Source: Spirochaetaceae bacterium (lineage in GTDB: Bacteria; Spirochaetota; Spirochaetia; SZUA-6; Fen-1364). Taken from it: 14,111 nucleotides of DNA. The DNA lies in contig PLNO01000354.1 in NCBI GenBank assembly GCA_003141795.1, positions 778-14,888 of the forward strand, written 5' to 3'. Below the pieces are notes generated by a model, which saw only the letters and a list, made by a program, of their open reading frames with translations, was not told the origin of the DNA and made no database searches. Made by a program: the position numbers and the translations under genes. Each line of letters starts with the position of its first letter. Position 1 is the stretch's first letter. This document shows positions 1 through 6,062 of the stretch, in pieces.

Positions 1-1
1 G

Positions 2-604
2 CAGCGGCGGCATTCGGGAGAGGTGCTTCTGAATGGACTCCCTGTTTCGTACGTCGCACCCTACCAGGCCATCGCCGGTGGCTTTGCGATGGTACCGGAG
101 GACAGGAAGAAGCTTTCCCTTTTCATGAACATGCCGATCTGGTTCAACGTCGCGTTGGCCGGTCTGCCCAACATGAAGAGGGGGCTTGCGATCGACCGCA
201 AGCTGATCAAATCCACCGTGGAATCCTACATAGACAGCATGGGCATCAAGCTGCGATCCCCCGACGAGCCCGTCCGCAACCTCTCCGGTGGAAATCAGCA
301 GAAGACCGTGCTTGCGCGATGGCTCGCGCTGAAGCCGAAGATCCTCATCCTGGACGAGCCCACGCACGGCATCGATATCGGCGCGAAGGCCGACGTGTAC
401 GACTTGATCCGGGGCCTTGCAAGGTCCGGGATCGCAATCGCCCTCATCTCCTCCGAGCTCCCTGAGGTGATCGCCATGGCCGACAGGGCCGTCATCATGC
501 ATGAAGGCCGCGTCACGAAAATTCTCAGCCACGCAGAATTGGACGAACATACCATCATGGCATACGCCACCGACACCGCCGTGAGCGCTGCCCCGAACGG
601 ATGA
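2..604 (+). CDS. Sugar-type ABC importer ATPase, C-terminal part (5' end outside window)
   Basis: This is the second nucleotide-binding domain of a double-domain ATPase of the RbsA/MglA (CUT2) family, which powers uptake of a sugar or related solute from the cytoplasmic face of the membrane. The frame is open from base 2, where the residues SGEVLLNG match the strand before the Q-loop, so the true start lies upstream; the GTG at 23 is internal. Visible motifs are the VPEDRKK segment (about 92-112), the ABC signature LSGGNQQ (281-301), Walker B ILILDEP (341-361) and the switch region ISSELPEV. The usual DEPTRGID reads DEPTHGID here. The gene ends at TGA 602-604 and meets a convergent gene after a hairpin, so the ATPase is the last gene of its own unit. 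It is distinct in sequence from the ATPase at 7365-8885. Family assignment is sure; the substrate cannot be read. Confidence 0.93.
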   Translation, partial: QRRHSGEVLLNGLPVSYVAPYQAIAGGFAMVPEDRKKLSLFMNMPIWFNVALAGLPNMKRGLAIDRKLIKSTVESYIDSMGIKLRSPDEPVRNLSGGNQQKTVLARWLALKPKILILDEPTHGIDIGAKADVYDLIRGLARSGIAIALISSELPEVIAMADRAVIMHEGRVTKILSHAELDEHTIMAYATDTAVSAAPNG

Positions 605-608
605 TCGA

Positions 609-645
609 GGGGTCTCTCAGAAGCTTATCGCCTCTGAAAGACCCC
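609..645. terminator. Hairpin between convergent genes, probable bidirectional terminator
   Basis: The arms GGGGTCTCTCAGA (609-621) and TCTGAAAGACCCC (633-645) pair over 12 of 13 positions, with an 11-base loop. It sits 4 bases after the stop of the ATPase and 13 bases after the stop of the opposite-strand gene. Neither side has a strong T-run, so terminator function is inferred from stem strength and its place between two converging 3' ends. Confidence 0.55.
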
Positions 646-658
646 GAGCTTCTCACTA

Positions 659-1285
659 CTATGGAAACACCACCGACAGTTTTACGGAATCGGAAACCTC
701 TTCGATTGCCAGCACGTCGCACGTGAGCGTGTACTGGCTCTTCTTGCCGGCTTTTCCTGAATAGTACGAGTTGAACTTCCCGGCAGCAAAAGCGTCGTCG
801 CTGTACTTCATGATGTCGACGTTCGCGACCTTGAAATGGATGAAGTACTTGCCGCTCTTCCCGTTCACGGGAACCCCGGGCACGTACAGGGTGCCCCTGT
901 GACCGACTTCAGCGATGTTCAGCGCGTTCTGACCGTAGGTGAGCTGGAGCGTGAGGGTGCTCTTGCCGCCCTTCACGGCGTACGCCCACTGAGAGATCGT
1001 CGAGATGCCGACGCTCCCATCCGGGTTCGTGGACATGACGTTTCCGATGAAGCTCTTCGGGGCCACGTACCCGGCGGTCTTGGCCTTTGCCGCGTTCGCC
1101 AGGTCGGAAGACCCGGCTTCAAGCGCCTTGGCGACGGCGTCGAACGAGGCGCCGGACAACGTAGCTTTGGTTTCCGAAGCAGAAGAGTAGGCATCCACGT
1201 ACCCGCTCGTCTGAGCCCATGCGGAGATGCCGCCAACGAGGGCGAGGACGAGCGCGACTCCAGAAATCTTCATGACTGCTTTCAT
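659..1285 (-). CDS. Small secreted protein of unknown function
   Basis: This is a 208-residue protein that I do not recognise. It begins with a clear Sec signal peptide: two lysines, a hydrophobic run (VALVLALVGG) and a likely cleavage after AWA, before QTSGYVDAY. The mature part is rich in Ala, Ser, Gly and Lys. It has a helical-looking Ala-rich stretch followed by Tyr- and Val-rich segments that look like beta strands, and a single cysteine near the C-terminus. No membrane anchor or lipobox is seen, so a periplasmic or secreted location is inferred. The start is the ATG at 1285, because GGAGG at 1295-1299 lies 9 bases upstream; a TTG two codons earlier would be too close to it. The gene follows the PEP-synthase-like gene after 49 bases on the same strand and is probably the last gene of that unit. 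Confidence 0.8.
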   Translation of the reverse strand: MKAVMKISGVALVLALVGGISAWAQTSGYVDAYSSASETKATLSGASFDAVAKALEAGSSDLANAAKAKTAGYVAPKSFIGNVMSTNPDGSVGISTISQWAYAVKGGKSTLTLQLTYGQNALNIAEVGHRGTLYVPGVPVNGKSGKYFIHFKVANVDIMKYSDDAFAAGKFNSYYSGKAGKKSQYTLTCDVLAIEEVSDSVKLSVVFP

Positions 1286-1294
1286 ATGCAACTT

Positions 1295-1299
1295 CCTCC
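1295..1299 (-). promoter_or_regulatory. Shine-Dalgarno site setting the start at 1285
   Basis: GGAGG on the minus strand lies 9 bases before ATG 1285 and decides between that ATG and the TTG at 1291. Its last three bases fall inside the inverted repeat at 1297-1312. Confidence 0.7.
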
Positions 1300-1312
1300 A
1301 GTACGCACTGGA
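1297..1312. repeat. Short inverted repeat overlapping the ribosome site
   Basis: TCCAGT and ACTGGA form a perfect 6-base inverted repeat around a 4-base loop, in the gap between the PEP-synthase-like gene and the secreted-protein gene. As RNA on the minus strand it would cover part of the GGAGG of the downstream gene. It is short and may be chance; a role in lowering translation of the secreted protein is only an inference. Confidence 0.3.
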
Positions 1313-1334
1313 CTAAACCCAAACAGCTGGAGTG

Positions 1335-3779
1335 TCAATCACCGCCGTGCAGCTCGATGACTCCTCTCTTTCCGTCCATGGTGAGGGTGTCCCCGGTACG
1401 GATGTGGCTTTTCGCCCCGCGGACGCTCACGACGGCGGGTATTCCGTACTCGCGCGCAACGACCGCACCGTGGGAGAGCGTGCTCCCTATCTCCGTGATC
1501 AGTCCGGCGATGGTGCTGAAATAGGGCGTCCAGCCGATGTCGGTGTAGGAGGCGATCATGATCTCCCCGGGGGCGAGCTGTTCCGCGTCGGAAAGGCTGT
1601 TGATGACGTGCGCCCTGCCGGTGACCACTCCTGCGCTGACGGGGATGCCCTGCAGGGTGCCACCTCGTTCCGCTGTTTCGACGGCGCTCCCCATCGGTTC
1701 AGGTATTCCCCACGTGAAATCGTCGAACTGGAAATCGAACATGGACGGGAACAGCTCCCGCCTCTTTTGAGCCGTTTCCCGTCCCCAGGCTCCCGGTTCC
1801 TCGATGAGCGTGCCCAGCTCCTGATGGGTGAGGAAGAAAACCTGATCAGGATCGTCGAGCAGACCTTGATCGCTCAGGAGCTTCCCGAGGTGCAGGTAGG
1901 CTCTTTTGAACTGGTACTGCAGGCGGATGCAGAGCGATTTCGAGTTCTCACGGGCTACGACGCAGCGCCGAACGGAGGGAAGCACGCGGCAGACGATGAA
2001 CCGTGTCTTTGCGGAGTATCGGGAGAGAAGACTTCCCGCATCATCGTGCTGATTTGTCCGGGAAGCCGGCTCTGCCGCCTTTCCGCTGAGCGCGGCGCTC
2101 CTCTGGAGCAAGCGGATGAGGGACTCCGGGTCGCTCTCCCAGTCGCTCTCGCGAAGCTCGGCTTCCCGCACGCAGCGATGCCCGTGGTTGCGGAGGAACC
2201 TGCGAAAGAGAAGGCCGGCTTCCCCGGACTCGGAGGTGCGAAGGAAGCTCAGGCATCTCGCGCTCGTTTCACGGAGGAAGACCTCGTGCACACGAAGGTT
2301 TCCCGCGATGGCCTTCCTGATCGCCTCGAGCTCTTTCAGGGCCAGCGCGCCGTTGATCCCCCCGAGCTCCGTCAGGAGGCCATTGAGCGCCCCGAGATGG
2401 TCCTGCATGGTCCCCGCTCCGTCGCTCTCGAAGATGCGGAGCAGTGCGCTGTTGAGCGATCCCGACTTGGCCGAGGTGGCGTAGTGATGGGCCCACGCCT
2501 CGAAGACGCGCGGGAGGCGTGCATCGATTGCCTGGTACATCGCGTGGCAGTCGGTGCCGAGGGGGAGCGCGAACCCCGAGGTGAGCTTCTCAAGAGCGCG
2601 GAGGCGGCGCTCTGCGCTCAGGAAGTATCCGATGTAGAAGCGGAAGTTGCGGACCCGAACGGGAAGAGGCCGCGCGTAGGAGATCTCAGGACTGTCCACG
2701 GTATGACCGCAGATGCTGTTTTCGACGTCCTCCTTCGTAGTGAGGGCGACCTTCCTGGGGATGTCGTACAGGGGCATCATGTCGATGAAGAGATGGTTGT
2801 AGAACATGAAGATGAAGCGGTTCTCTTCCCGAATGCGGTCCTGAACGCGCAGATGCACGAGGAAGTCCTGGAGCCCGACGTCGATGCCCCGGCCGAACAC
2901 GCTCCACGTCAACGGGGTCACAGGTCCGGGCATCATTTCACCGACATTGCACCGGGTGAGAAGGTGCCTCTCAGGGTGGGGAGGCGAACAGTCCAGCTCG
3001 TTCACATGGACGGGGGAGAGCGTGGTGATGGGCCGAAGCTGCAGCCAGTACAGGTCGCCGTGCTCGTCGATGGCCCACTCGAGATCGGCGGGGAAACCGC
3101 ACGCCTCCTGGATCCGAAGGCTTTCCTTTCTCATCGTCGCAAGCTGGTCGCGGGAGAGGAGCCGTTCGGAGTACTCGCTTGCATAGGCGAGCTCCTGGCC
3201 GCTGCGAGAGAACGTGTAGAGCTCGCCGGAGGATCGGCCTCCCACGAGGCTTTCACCGATGCCTGAAACCGCGTTGATGAGCAGGCGATCGCGCCGGTTG
3301 CCCACGGGGTCCGCCGTGAACACGACCCCCGCGCTGCGCGCCTTTACCATTCTCTGGATGATGACGGGGATCCGGGAGCCCGCGCCACGGGCGCGGTGTG
3401 CGGCATATTCTTTTACGCGCAGGCTCGAGGCGGAGCTGACGCATGCGCGTAGCGCGGCAAGGATCGCATCGAAGCCGTGCACATGGAGGATGGTGTCGTA
3501 CTGCCCTGCAAATGAGGCCTGCGCACCGTCCTCGTCGAGACTCGAAGAACGGACTGCGAAGTCGGTGACGTCCAGGTCGAAGCCCCCTTGAAGGGCGGCG
3601 CGCAACTCCTCCTCGAGGCGGGGCGAGCGCTCGTCGGTGACGACGACCCCTTCGGGAACGCGTGCGCCGGCGCGGAGGAGGAGGTGGAGGCCTTTCGCTT
3701 TTCCACCGGCGCTCAGAGCGCCGGCGTCATCGAGCGGAATGATGGATGACGTTTTCATCGTGTGCATGTCCAAACTCAC
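1335..3779 (-). CDS. PEP synthase / rifampin phosphotransferase-like enzyme
   Basis: This 814-residue cytosolic enzyme has the layout of the PEP synthase/PPDK superfamily. An N-terminal ATP-grasp (PEP/pyruvate-binding) domain carries GGKAKG at 25-30, VRSSSLDEDG at about 76-85 and VIIQRMV...GVVFTADP at about 139-158. A long helical middle region begins with NVGEMMPGPVTPLTWS. A C-terminal swivelling domain carries the phosphohistidine motif TLSHGAVVAREYG, with the histidine at about residue 770. Family chemistry is transfer of the ATP beta-phosphate through this histidine to a small molecule. Length and middle-domain wording resemble rifampin phosphotransferases and the PigC-type condensing enzymes more than true PEP synthase. 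The start is uncertain: GTG 3779 has AAAGGA 10 bases upstream, while ATG 3767 or 3758 are alternatives with weaker sites. All overlap the preceding gene (53 bases with the GTG), so translation is probably coupled. The acceptor substrate is unknown, and rifampin resistance should not be assumed. Confidence 0.9.
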   Translation of the reverse strand: MSLDMHTMKTSSIIPLDDAGALSAGGKAKGLHLLLRAGARVPEGVVVTDERSPRLEEELRAALQGGFDLDVTDFAVRSSSLDEDGAQASFAGQYDTILHVHGFDAILAALRACVSSASSLRVKEYAAHRARGAGSRIPVIIQRMVKARSAGVVFTADPVGNRRDRLLINAVSGIGESLVGGRSSGELYTFSRSGQELAYASEYSERLLSRDQLATMRKESLRIQEACGFPADLEWAIDEHGDLYWLQLRPITTLSPVHVNELDCSPPHPERHLLTRCNVGEMMPGPVTPLTWSVFGRGIDVGLQDFLVHLRVQDRIREENRFIFMFYNHLFIDMMPLYDIPRKVALTTKEDVENSICGHTVDSPEISYARPLPVRVRNFRFYIGYFLSAERRLRALEKLTSGFALPLGTDCHAMYQAIDARLPRVFEAWAHHYATSAKSGSLNSALLRIFESDGAGTMQDHLGALNGLLTELGGINGALALKELEAIRKAIAGNLRVHEVFLRETSARCLSFLRTSESGEAGLLFRRFLRNHGHRCVREAELRESDWESDPESLIRLLQRSAALSGKAAEPASRTNQHDDAGSLLSRYSAKTRFIVCRVLPSVRRCVVARENSKSLCIRLQYQFKRAYLHLGKLLSDQGLLDDPDQVFFLTHQELGTLIEEPGAWGRETAQKRRELFPSMFDFQFDDFTWGIPEPMGSAVETAERGGTLQGIPVSAGVVTGRAHVINSLSDAEQLAPGEIMIASYTDIGWTPYFSTIAGLITEIGSTLSHGAVVAREYGIPAVVSVRGAKSHIRTGDTLTMDGKRGVIELHGGD

Positions 3780-4740
3780 AGATACCGGTTCCTTTCAACG
3801 AGCCGAGACTGAACGTGGCAAGGCCTTCGAAGAAGTCGTACGCACCGTCCATGGTGTATTCGAGCAGGTCATCCACCCGGCAGCGCAGGATGAGCGTCTC
3901 ACTCTTGCCGACGCGGAAGCTGCAGTCGAACGAGCTGCCCTGAGTGTTTTTAGCGGGGAGGTCTTCGAATCGGGGGGCTCGTGTGACCGGCTCGATGCGA
4001 TCCTTCGCGATCCGATATCCCGAGTGCATGTAGGGGAGGAAATCGTAGCTGACCAGGCTCAGATTGACATGGCTGCCGTCTTCGAGAAGCGCCATGAGCC
4101 AGACGTGACGCCGCATCGCCTTCCAATTGCGGGGGCCGAAGGAATGGTCCCGAACGGCGGGAAGCGACACTTCTCGGGTCTTTCCCTCCACCCGAATGAT
4201 GCCGTTGAGCGTTCCGCCCTGCTCGTAATGGACCTGGCTGAGGTCCTTCAATTTCTCGAACCAGGCGCGGGTCCATTTCTGGCCTGCCAGATAGCCGGCG
4301 AGGCTCCAGGAATCGCCGTGGACCCCGAAATCGACGATCGGTGCGTCGGCTTGAAAGAGGAGCTCGAAATCGACTTTTGCTGCGCGCTCCGGAGTCTCCA
4401 TGCTGCCCGCATAGGTGATCTTCCATACGCGCCCGGGTTCCACGCATTCGAACGCGAGCCCTGCATGGGCGATGCGTCCCGCATCGGTTGCTTCGACGGA
4501 AAGCGCACGGAAGCGCCCGAGACCGGGAACGATGAGGTCGCACCAGAGCTCTGTCCGTTGTTGCGGCCTGAGGCCGAGGCGAAACACGAGGGAGGTGCCC
4601 GAAGCGTCCCGCCCGCAGAAGTAGAAGCTGTCGTTGAAAAAAGACGAGCCCGTGGGCGTCTGGCGCTCTTCGAGCCGCGAGAGATCAACGTCCTTTTTCG
4701 CTGAGCGATGCACCATCACGTAGGCAAGAAGTCTCTTCAA
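3727..4740 (-). CDS. DUF7064/DUF7065-like (CrtC/lipocalin-like fold) protein
   Basis: This is a 337-residue protein with no signal peptide. It shows the pattern I associate with the DUF7064/DUF7065 pair, distantly like hydroxyneurosporene synthase/carotenoid hydratase folds. It has an N-terminal NDSFYFCG (about 36-43), a central HYEQGG...VEGKTREV (about 171-191) and the hallmark RDHSFGPRNW (197-206). It is mostly beta-strand in character with conserved Asp, His and Trp, as expected of a hydrophobic-ligand binding or modifying barrel; no catalytic role is proven. The start is a TTG at 4740 because AGAGG lies 7 bases upstream at 4748-4752; the first ATG (residue 9) has no comparable site. It is the first gene of the unit and overlaps the PEP-synthase-like gene downstream. 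As I recall, similar domains are found fused to PEP-synthase-like enzymes in some animals, which would support a joint function. The family name is from memory. Confidence 0.75.
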   Translation of the reverse strand: MKRLLAYVMVHRSAKKDVDLSRLEERQTPTGSSFFNDSFYFCGRDASGTSLVFRLGLRPQQRTELWCDLIVPGLGRFRALSVEATDAGRIAHAGLAFECVEPGRVWKITYAGSMETPERAAKVDFELLFQADAPIVDFGVHGDSWSLAGYLAGQKWTRAWFEKLKDLSQVHYEQGGTLNGIIRVEGKTREVSLPAVRDHSFGPRNWKAMRRHVWLMALLEDGSHVNLSLVSYDFLPYMHSGYRIAKDRIEPVTRAPRFEDLPAKNTQGSSFDCSFRVGKSETLILRCRVDDLLEYTMDGAYDFFEGLATFSLGSLKGTGICEFGHAHDENVIHHSAR

Positions 4741-4747
4741 CGCAGCA

Positions 4748-4752
4748 CCTCT
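4748..4752 (-). promoter_or_regulatory. Shine-Dalgarno site supporting a TTG start
   Basis: AGAGG on the minus strand lies 7 bases before TTG 4740. No site of similar quality precedes the in-frame ATG eight codons later, so this site is the reason for choosing the rare start codon. Confidence 0.55.
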
Positions 4753-4759
4753 CGGCAGC

Positions 4760-4771
4760 CTTAGTACTAAG
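4760..4771. promoter_or_regulatory. Perfect 12-base palindrome, candidate operator
   Basis: CTTAGTACTAAG is a perfect palindrome 19 bases upstream of the TTG start of the DUF7064-like gene, in AT-rich DNA between that gene and the terminator of the neighbouring importer operon. Its size and place suit a dimeric repressor such as a TetR- or MarR-type protein. No regulator gene is in the window. Confidence 0.4.
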
Positions 4772-4788
4772 ACTGTCTATGCCTTTAC

Positions 4789-4816
4789 AGTATCAAAATA
4801 GCACAGGTCAGTGCAA
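4789..4816 (-). promoter_or_regulatory. Weak candidate promoter for the DUF7064-like operon
   Basis: On the minus strand, TTGCAC (4811-4816) and GATACT (4789-4794) are separated by 16 bases. The match to the sigma-70 consensus is only 3 of 6 and 4 of 6. Its place is right: after the importer terminator and before the palindrome at 4760-4771, which would fall just downstream of the start of transcription. Confidence 0.3.
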
Positions 4817-4847
4817 GTGCCGCGTTGGAAGAGTGGGGCCTGAATCG

Positions 4848-4874
4848 AAAAAGGGCCCGCCGGATGGCGGGCCC
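4848..4874 (-). terminator. Rho-independent terminator of the sugar importer operon
   Basis: On the minus strand the perfect 9-base stem GGGCCCGCC/GGCGGGCCC with loop ATCC is followed at once by TTTTTC. It lies 23 bases after the stop of the binding-protein gene and is the clearest minus-strand terminator in the window. Confidence 0.93.
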
Positions 4875-4897
4875 ATGCGATGAGATTCGATCTGCTC

Positions 4898-6013
4898 TCA
4901 GTCGTAGACGAGCTGCGCGATATCGGGGTCGTCAATGTTCGTGGAGTCGTAGAACTTGGCACCGGTGTCCACGTCCGCGACCGCCTGCCCCTTGACGGCC
5001 TGAACGGCGAGCTCGACAGCCTTGAAGCCGATCTGGTAGGGGTCCTGCGTGATCGCGCCGAAGAAGTACTTGGCGCGGATTGCCGCCTTCTGAGCCTTGC
5101 CTGCATCGAAGCCGATGACGACGACGCCGGGGTACTGCGAGGGGAGTGCGCTGCCGTCATTGGTGGCGGCAAGCACAGCCCGCGCGGTCCCTTCGTTCGA
5201 GCAGAAGATGCCGAGCACATTGCTGGACTGCACGCGGTTCAGGATGGCCTGGGCCGTGTTGGTTGCGTCCGTGTCCTTGGGCGATGCCGGGACCTGCACG
5301 TCGATGATGATCGCCTTCCCGCTGGTCGGCGTGTCACTGGCGATGTAGGCCGGATTGCCCGTTACCGCGATGTCGGCTTTGGAGTGGCTGGTCTGCGTGG
5401 TGATGAGCTTGATCATCTCGTCACGGAAACCCTTGCCGCGGTCGGTCACCGACTGGCTTGTGGCATCCTGGTTGAAGTCGACGATGGTGACAGGGCTCGC
5501 GTTGGAAGCCGCGGCGATCTTGTCCTTGATCGAGGCGAACATCTTGTCAGCCGCCAGTCCCGCCGCCGCGTAGCTGTTGGTTGCCGCGGTCGCGTAGATC
5601 GCGCCCTTGGGCGCGTTCTTGACGCCGGAGTCGAACCCGATGATGGGGATCTTCCTCTGGATGGCCTGGTTGAGCTGATCCATGACGGAGTTCGTATCGA
5701 GAGCCGCGAGACAGATTGCCGCGGGGTTCTTTGCCATGTCGTTCACGAGCATCTGCACCTGGGGCTGGATGTCGGCTTCGGTGGGGGGGCCTTCGAAGGT
5801 GATGTCGACGCCGTACTGCTTGGCCGCAGCTTCAGCGCCCTTCTTCACCGTCTGCCAGAACTGGTGCTGGAACCCCTTGGAAATGACGGGAATGTAGATC
5901 TTCCCGCCCTGCGCTGCCGACTTTTCTCCCGTGCCGCTGGCGAACGCCGGGATGGCGAAGGCAACGAGAAGCGCGGCTGCTGCGACGAGCAGCACACCTT
6001 TTCGTAGGGACAT
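4898..6013 (-). CDS. CUT2-family periplasmic sugar-binding protein
   Basis: This 371-residue protein captures the solute for the ABC importer encoded just upstream. It has a Sec signal peptide (MSLRKG, then a hydrophobic run ending PAFA before SGTGEKS) and no lipobox cysteine, so it should be free in the periplasm of a diderm cell. The mature part follows the Peripla_BP_4 pattern: IYIPVISKGFQHQFWQTVKKG at the first strand and helix, ADIQPQVQMLVNDM, IPIIGFDSGV, then VVVIGFDAG and ITQDPYQIGFKAVE near the hinge-side end. The start is ATG 6013, set by GGAGG at 6021-6025, 7 bases away; the open frame runs further upstream to 6280 but would add residues that overlap the permease and precede the signal peptide. 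It is the last gene of the operon and is followed by a strong terminator. The exact substrate cannot be read from sequence; a pentose, hexose or polyol is likely for the family. Confidence 0.95.
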   Translation of the reverse strand: MSLRKGVLLVAAAALLVAFAIPAFASGTGEKSAAQGGKIYIPVISKGFQHQFWQTVKKGAEAAAKQYGVDITFEGPPTEADIQPQVQMLVNDMAKNPAAICLAALDTNSVMDQLNQAIQRKIPIIGFDSGVKNAPKGAIYATAATNSYAAAGLAADKMFASIKDKIAAASNASPVTIVDFNQDATSQSVTDRGKGFRDEMIKLITTQTSHSKADIAVTGNPAYIASDTPTSGKAIIIDVQVPASPKDTDATNTAQAILNRVQSSNVLGIFCSNEGTARAVLAATNDGSALPSQYPGVVVIGFDAGKAQKAAIRAKYFFGAITQDPYQIGFKAVELAVQAVKGQAVADVDTGAKFYDSTNIDDPDIAQLVYD

Positions 6014-6020
6014 ACAGGTA

Positions 6021-6025
6021 CCTCC
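6021..6025 (-). promoter_or_regulatory. Strong Shine-Dalgarno site of the binding protein
   Basis: GGAGG on the minus strand lies 7 bases before ATG 6013. It fixes the start at the signal peptide rather than at the longer open frame to 6280. Its strength fits the need for excess binding protein over the membrane parts. Confidence 0.8.
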
Positions 6026-6062
6026 TCTGCGTTTCTGCCCTGAGCATGCGCTCAAGGCGTGA

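Noticed and set aside
1332..3266. A 644-residue open frame on the plus strand
   Set aside because: It lies opposite the PEP-synthase-like gene, whose domains are clear. The plus-strand product has no recognisable motif, and long antisense frames are common in GC-rich genes.
1335..3779. Rifampin resistance gene
   Set aside because: The layout is similar to Rph, but the operon partner and lack of any antibiotic context do not support this specific function.
3637..4704. A 355-residue open frame on the plus strand
   Set aside because: It is antisense to the DUF7064-like gene, with no ribosome site and no family-like sequence.
4880..6007. A 375-residue open frame on the plus strand
   Set aside because: It is the antisense of the binding-protein gene; its Asp/Gly/Val/Arg-rich product is typical of reverse-strand artefacts.
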